A stretch of 36,175 nucleotides of DNA from Methanobacteriota archaeon (lineage in GTDB: Archaea > Thermoplasmatota > Poseidoniia > Poseidoniales > Poseidoniaceae). The notes beneath the pieces were generated by a model. The model saw only the letters and a program-made list of their open reading frames with translations, was not told the origin of the DNA and ran no database searches. Of the stretch, positions 33,701-36,175 are shown one piece after another. Location of the stretch: the NCBI GenBank assembly GCA_002715725.1, contig PAZU01000028.1, positions 1 to 36,175 of the forward strand, written 5' to 3'. The position numbers were made by a program, and so were the translations under genes. Positions within the stretch are counted from its first letter, which is position 1; each line of letters begins with the position of its first letter.

Positions 33701-34614
33701 GAAAAATCGATATCGTAAACATCGGACCCAGCCGAAATTGTTGCAATAACGGTTTGATTTGAAAGATCAGTAATTTTGACAGAATTGTCGTTTGAACCTG
33801 TTGCAACATACCTGCCATCTGGGCTAACTTTCACAGTACGAATGTATTCGGTATGGCTAGTCATATTGAGGGCCATAGTCCCATTATTGGTCCAATAGCC
33901 ACGCAAATTGTTGTTAGTAGAGAAAAGTAACATGCGGTCATCTGGCGTGGTATCTATTCCACTAATCCAGCCAGGCAGTACTGAGTTGTTTCGAATTTCC
34001 GACCAATCTGTGGTGTTGTACCAAACTACCTTGACGTCCTGTCCTCCAGCAAAAATCATGCTACCGTCGTTAGACCATGCTACCTCGAAGACTCCACTAT
34101 TCGAGGAATTATTCCACAAATCTGCGATTAACGTGCCTGTAGTTGAATCAATAACTCGACAACCACCACCAGCGCTGACCGCCACAAGCATTGTTCCATC
34201 AGGAGAGACATCAATGTCGTAAATGTCGCCGGGCATGTCATACATTTGGGCAATATGATTTCCTAATTCGTCGAATGAATGTACACTGTTGTCTTTACCT
34301 CCTGCGTAGAAGATTGAACCATTAGTAGCCCAAGCTAATCCATATATTTCGTCACCGACTCCACTGAATCCATAATCTAAATTTTCTCTAATGGAATCTC
34401 CCCAATTATGAGTTATTGCTTGTTCAAAATCTGCGAGGCCATCACCATCCGAATCTGGACAACCTAGTCCTAAAGTAGAATTTGCAGAACCTGCTGCAAA
34501 AGGGCAAATATCGACATCATCGTTGATACCATCACCATCGCCATCAGATGCTGATGCATAGGGTGTAAGAGTGACGCCAATCATCAGGATAGACAAAAGA
34601 ATAGCCTTACGCAT
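30742..34614 (-). CDS. Giant secreted/membrane-anchored protein with beta-propeller and TSP3-type calcium repeats
   Basis: This 1290-residue protein starts with a Sec signal peptide (residues 1-22, cleavage near ASA). Two aspartate-rich repeats follow at 24-64. Residues about 88-373 are seven WD40/quinoprotein-like blades (units such as EYIRTVKVSPDGRYVATGSN), enough for a complete seven-bladed propeller. A cysteine-containing region of unknown type spans about 375-715. About fourteen thrombospondin type-3-like repeats (DSDGDGWxDxxDD, DxDxDGFGDNxDDC) at about 720-1108 probably bind calcium. A membrane helix (about 1171-1197) is followed by basic residues and a roughly 90-residue cytoplasmic tail ending in a tryptophan-rich WW-like motif. 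Surface adhesion or polymer binding is inferred. ATG 34614 fits the signal peptide. Confidence 0.9.
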   Translation of the reverse strand: MRKAILLSILMIGVTLTPYASASDGDGDGINDDVDICPFAAGSANSTLGLGCPDSDGDGLADFEQAITHNWGDSIRENLDYGFSGVGDEIYGLAWATNGSIFYAGGKDNSVHSFDELGNHIAQMYDMPGDIYDIDVSPDGTMLVAVSAGGGCRVIDSTTGTLIADLWNNSSNSGVFEVAWSNDGSMIFAGGQDVKVVWYNTTDWSEIRNNSVLPGWISGIDTTPDDRMLLFSTNNNLRGYWTNNGTMALNMTSHTEYIRTVKVSPDGRYVATGSNDNSVKITDLSNQTVIATISAGSDVYDIDFSSDGGTLVVARGRSSSMYAYQTDTWTSLGEMEGFGSNGQNRGVYSVEFHEDGDKLAVGWRRGYVSLHMAADAFIRVHGLYYTSLMESPWRSTYPTVDESVRVWNYDRVTSTLDVCDSKHYIGSSTNGVSPQYADKAANYSETGLWDCKYTEGQILEIPYGRTAGALMVKSGGNTESCMQTLGGLSMAQVRWIVSGSTKNSLTTEGGMPALNWNSVVPNDDGNGIPEWIDLDSSCPDTEIVLSHRWENKSDTTILHETVLCANCAQTDSIYSSSSSRYRAIAGEFRSDVTQGVSASAGEGSIGFTEMVYSLDNGNGVYIVPIVDNFTHGASDAIADGGYAVNASINASRTGEWPLQTDMRAFVSVDEIPKNLNFLKFLLTDLGQLKWEQMGFVGLDAWGLYSSWARLGVDMSYLLPDADSDGVWDGEDLCPETTLGLSVDLEGCAENQLDDDNDGYTNDIDDCDDVAGTSTLGSIGCPDSDGDGWQDSDDSHPGDNTEWNDTDMDGFGDNSDDCVNETGNSTQDLLGCIDSDGDGWSDSGDDFPDDPTEWKDSDLDGFGDNIDVFPFEETQWSDSDSDGFGDNNLGLEGDDCVNVSGTSHKEGLFGCIDSDGDGWADSIDDLPSNPEQYRDDDGDGIGDTATAGDYDLCVETPLEEISMVNSDGCGPSERDGDYDSFTDDIDQCPNTPLLQSTLVNTTLYLDNDNTVANPFVGCAPSEIDADGDSVTSDLDWDDNNPYQWVDTDGDGYGDNSDAEGGDDCPTQKGTSIYDQVGCYDLDGDGWSYDHDFNDGDSTQWNDTDNDGFGDNWDNPEWNDTRVYGEFLIGATQPDRCPNEYSAFLYSDTQGCLSSLPTVGDEEEQNSAQDEEEESNLAVILGIAGAGIVLVLFGAIAVLIRKKPNTKSRPNKAVHPSLEPEAEPDVDQVSQDSAREVMEQVESGKVLDFVSTWEELPEGEWLPNDENGVNWYQDKEGKYWYSVDGGFKVWDD

Positions 34615-34667
34615 GGGTATGCGAAGTCATTCAAGGTCTAAACAGTTAGCCTAAAATGAGTGAAAAA

Positions 34668-35519
34668 TCAAGAGTAGTCGTAGAAGCCTTTACCTGATTT
34701 TCTGCCTAATTTTCCTTGCTCCACCATTTCTATAAGAAGAGGTGCTGGAGCGTATTTATCATCAGACATCCCCTCGTGAAGAACATTCATGATGTGCAAA
34801 ACAGTGTCATTTCCGATAAGATCGGACAATGCTAGAGGACCAATCGGGTGATTCATTCCGAGTTTCATGATTCCATCAATTGCTTCTGGTTCGGCAACTC
34901 CCTCTTGAAGAGTAAGAATCGCTTCATTTATCATTGGGCATAGTATTCTATTGGATACAAATCCTGGAGAATCATTACACATCAAAGGAATTTTTCCCAT
35001 CTTTTCTGCTGCTTCTAAAACAGTAGTAGTCACATCCTCTGAAGTATCCTTTCCGTTGATGACTTCAACCAGTTTCATTATTGGAACTGGATTCATGAAG
35101 TGCATACCAATGACCTTACTTGGTCTTGATGTAGCTGCTGCAATTTCACTGATTGAAATTGAGGAAGTATTCGTGGCTAAAATGCATTCAGGTTTGCATA
35201 TGCCATCAAGTTCAGCAAAGATTGAAAGTTTCAAATCAAGAATTTCTGGAACTGCTTCTACTACAAGGTCAGCATCAGCACAGGATGATCTATCGATTGC
35301 TGTACTAATTCTAGCTCTTGCTGCATCTGCGTCTTCCTGAGACATTCTCTCCTTAGAGACGAGTTTTGCTAATGATTTCTCGATTGTTGCGATTCCTCGA
35401 TCTACAAAATCCTGCTTGATATCTATCATTACAACTTCAATTCCTGCGCATGCTGCCACTTGAGTGATTCCATTCCCCATCTGACCTGCGCCTAATACCG
35501 CCATTTTCTCGATGCTCAT
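34668..35519 (-). CDS. 3-hydroxyacyl-CoA (3-hydroxybutyryl-CoA) dehydrogenase
   Basis: This NAD-dependent enzyme oxidises 3-hydroxyacyl-CoA to 3-ketoacyl-CoA. The 283-residue protein has the Rossmann motif [14 protein letters not shown] (residues 7-20), [13 protein letters not shown], and the catalytic region [17 protein letters not shown] with [12 protein letters not shown]. The C-terminal domain ends [12 protein letters not shown], as in FadB2/Hbd. Length matches stand-alone enzymes. The frame is open to 35561 with other ATGs at 35546 and 35540. ATG 35519 ([12 protein letters not shown]) matches the family N-terminus and has AGGA just upstream. A CAATAAATT element near 35568 would suit the longer starts. 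Together with the thiolase at 20152 it suggests fatty-acid oxidation. Confidence 0.92.
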   Translation of the reverse strand: MSIEKMAVLGAGQMGNGITQVAACAGIEVVMIDIKQDFVDRGIATIEKSLAKLVSKERMSQEDADAARARISTAIDRSSCADADLVVEAVPEILDLKLSIFAELDGICKPECILATNTSSISISEIAAATSRPSKVIGMHFMNPVPIMKLVEVINGKDTSEDVTTTVLEAAEKMGKIPLMCNDSPGFVSNRILCPMINEAILTLQEGVAEPEAIDGIMKLGMNHPIGPLALSDLIGNDTVLHIMNVLHEGMSDDKYAPAPLLIEMVEQGKLGRKSGKGFYDYS

Positions 35520-35611
35520 ATCCTGTCCGAACAATTCCATGTTCATGATAATTGGCTTCATAGCAATTTATTGACAAGATGATTCAAATTAGACTCTGAT
35601 TTACCCGAACC

Positions 35612-36061
35612 ATGCGAGAATGGTTAGGCCTCAAACATATTTTGCGAGAAGGATGGGTAAGAGCAGGAGTTGACTCACCAGAAAGTGTAGCAGCCCATTC
35701 ATGGGGCATGTCTGTTCTTGCAATGCATCTGTGCCCTCCTGAACTTAACAGAATGCGTGTGTTGGAAATGTGTCTTGTCCATGATTTGCCGGAAGTTGAA
35801 GTCGGTGACCTCACTCCACATGACGATACCTCGACAAAAGGTGAGGACGAACATCGAGCAATGAAAAGATTAGCACCTCAGTGGTTGGAACTGTTCGAGG
35901 AATACGAAGCGCAAACTACAGATGAGGCAAAGTTTGTCAAATATCTAGACAAACTCGACATGGCTTTAATGGCACGAATATACGAAGATAATCAAGGCTT
36001 AGATTTGTCTGAATTTATTGCTTCTGCTCGTGAAGTGATAGGGGAAACTAACTTGAAGTGA
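35612..36061 (+). CDS. HD-domain nucleotidase, HDDC2/YfbR-like
   Basis: HD-domain enzymes of this family dephosphorylate deoxynucleoside 5'-monophosphates. The 149-residue protein shows LKHILREGWVRAGVDSPESVAAHSW with the first metal histidine (29), CLVHDLPEVEVGDLTP with the HD pair (57-58), and FVKYLDKLDMALMA containing the last aspartate (about 113). It is shorter than the human or E. coli proteins (about 200) but contains the full metal-site set. The ATG at 35612 is divergent from the dehydrogenase gene. A tRNA gene follows 22 bases downstream on the same strand. Confidence 0.85.
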   Translation: MREWLGLKHILREGWVRAGVDSPESVAAHSWGMSVLAMHLCPPELNRMRVLEMCLVHDLPEVEVGDLTPHDDTSTKGEDEHRAMKRLAPQWLELFEEYEAQTTDEAKFVKYLDKLDMALMARIYEDNQGLDLSEFIASAREVIGETNLK

Positions 36062-36083
36062 ATCCTCCACGGCGGACTACCAC

Positions 36084-36156
36084 AGTCCTGTAGTGTAGTG
36101 GTCCATCATCTCGGGTTTTGGTCCCGGGGACGTCGGTTCGACTCCGACCAGGACTA
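36084..36156 (+). tRNA. trnQ: tRNA-Gln, anticodon TTG
   Basis: The 73-base sequence folds as a tRNA. The acceptor stem AGTCCTG pairs with CAGGACT and leaves discriminator A. The D-arm contains AGTGGTCC. The anticodon stem TCGGG/CCCGG closes the loop TTTTGGT with anticodon TTG (reads CAA, glutamine). The T-arm is GTCGG-TTCGACT-CCGAC. No intron is present and CCA is not encoded. In most archaea this tRNA is first charged with glutamate and then amidated. It lies at the right edge of the window, with the final 19 bases empty. Confidence 0.93.
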
Positions 36157-36175
36157 TCTTCTATCAATCCAAGCC

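Overview
The window looks like a chromosomal segment of a marine planktonic archaeon, most likely Marine Group II / Candidatus Poseidoniales (Thermoplasmatota). This rests on gene content, since no database search was possible. The information-processing genes are archaeal: exosome Rrp4-Rrp41-Rrp42, proteasome alpha, SBDS, eL43 (L37Ae), prefoldin beta, Pcc1, aEF-2 with a diphthamide site, aIF5A, TrmY, Tpt1/KptA and isopentenyl phosphate kinase. They sit beside traits often seen in surface-ocean Group II archaea: a fatty-acid oxidation thiolase and dehydrogenase, an OPT transporter, and a very large secreted protein with aspartate-rich calcium-binding repeats. Base composition is moderately AT-rich and even throughout. 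I see no insertion sequence, phage or CRISPR, so this is core chromosome, tightly packed with many overlapping stops and starts.

Layout. 1-3538: an N-terminal gene fragment, a CBS-domain protein, a small tail-anchored protein (possible Sec61-beta), a four-helix membrane protein, adenylosuccinate lyase and diphthine-ammonia ligase. 3593-10196: a long plus-strand run, the archaeal exosome-proteasome superoperon (psmA, SBDS, rrp4, rrp41, rrp42, eL43, pcc1, prefoldin beta), extended by a DHH phosphoesterase and a helical-repeat protein. 10193-12442: a second repeat protein and a UbiD-family decarboxylase on the minus strand. 12582-16428: the str-type cluster rps12-rps7-EF2, then a MOSC protein. 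16412-18966: isopentenyl phosphate kinase followed by a fused IDI-GGPP synthase. 19020-25908: zinc-ribbon proteins, Tpt1/KptA, a thiolase, an actin-like ATPase resembling MamK next to a double zinc-ribbon protein, CoaBC and TrmY. 25917-30542: a minus-strand operon reading aIF5A, OPT transporter, EamA transporter, SurE. 30742-36156: the 1290-residue surface protein, 3-hydroxyacyl-CoA dehydrogenase, an HD-domain nucleotidase and tRNA-Gln(TTG).

How the genes work together. RNA decay and protein quality control are combined in the superoperon. Translation is represented by ribosomal proteins, EF-2, the enzyme that completes its diphthamide, aIF5A, and tRNA modification and splicing enzymes. Lipid synthesis is represented by IPK, IDI-GGPPS and perhaps the UbiD protein, which together suggest the phosphate-type archaeal mevalonate route. 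First genes of transcripts often have a TATA-like element about 23-30 bases before the start and no ribosome-binding site. Genes inside operons usually carry strong GGAGG-type sites, and these decide several starts.

The most interesting items are the MamK-like actin with its zinc-ribbon/TerB-like neighbour, the IDI-GGPPS fusion, and the seven-bladed propeller plus calcium-repeat surface protein with a WW-like cytoplasmic tail. No gene-free stretch exceeds 300 bases; the longest, 30543-30741, holds a probable terminator hairpin and the aIF5A promoter.
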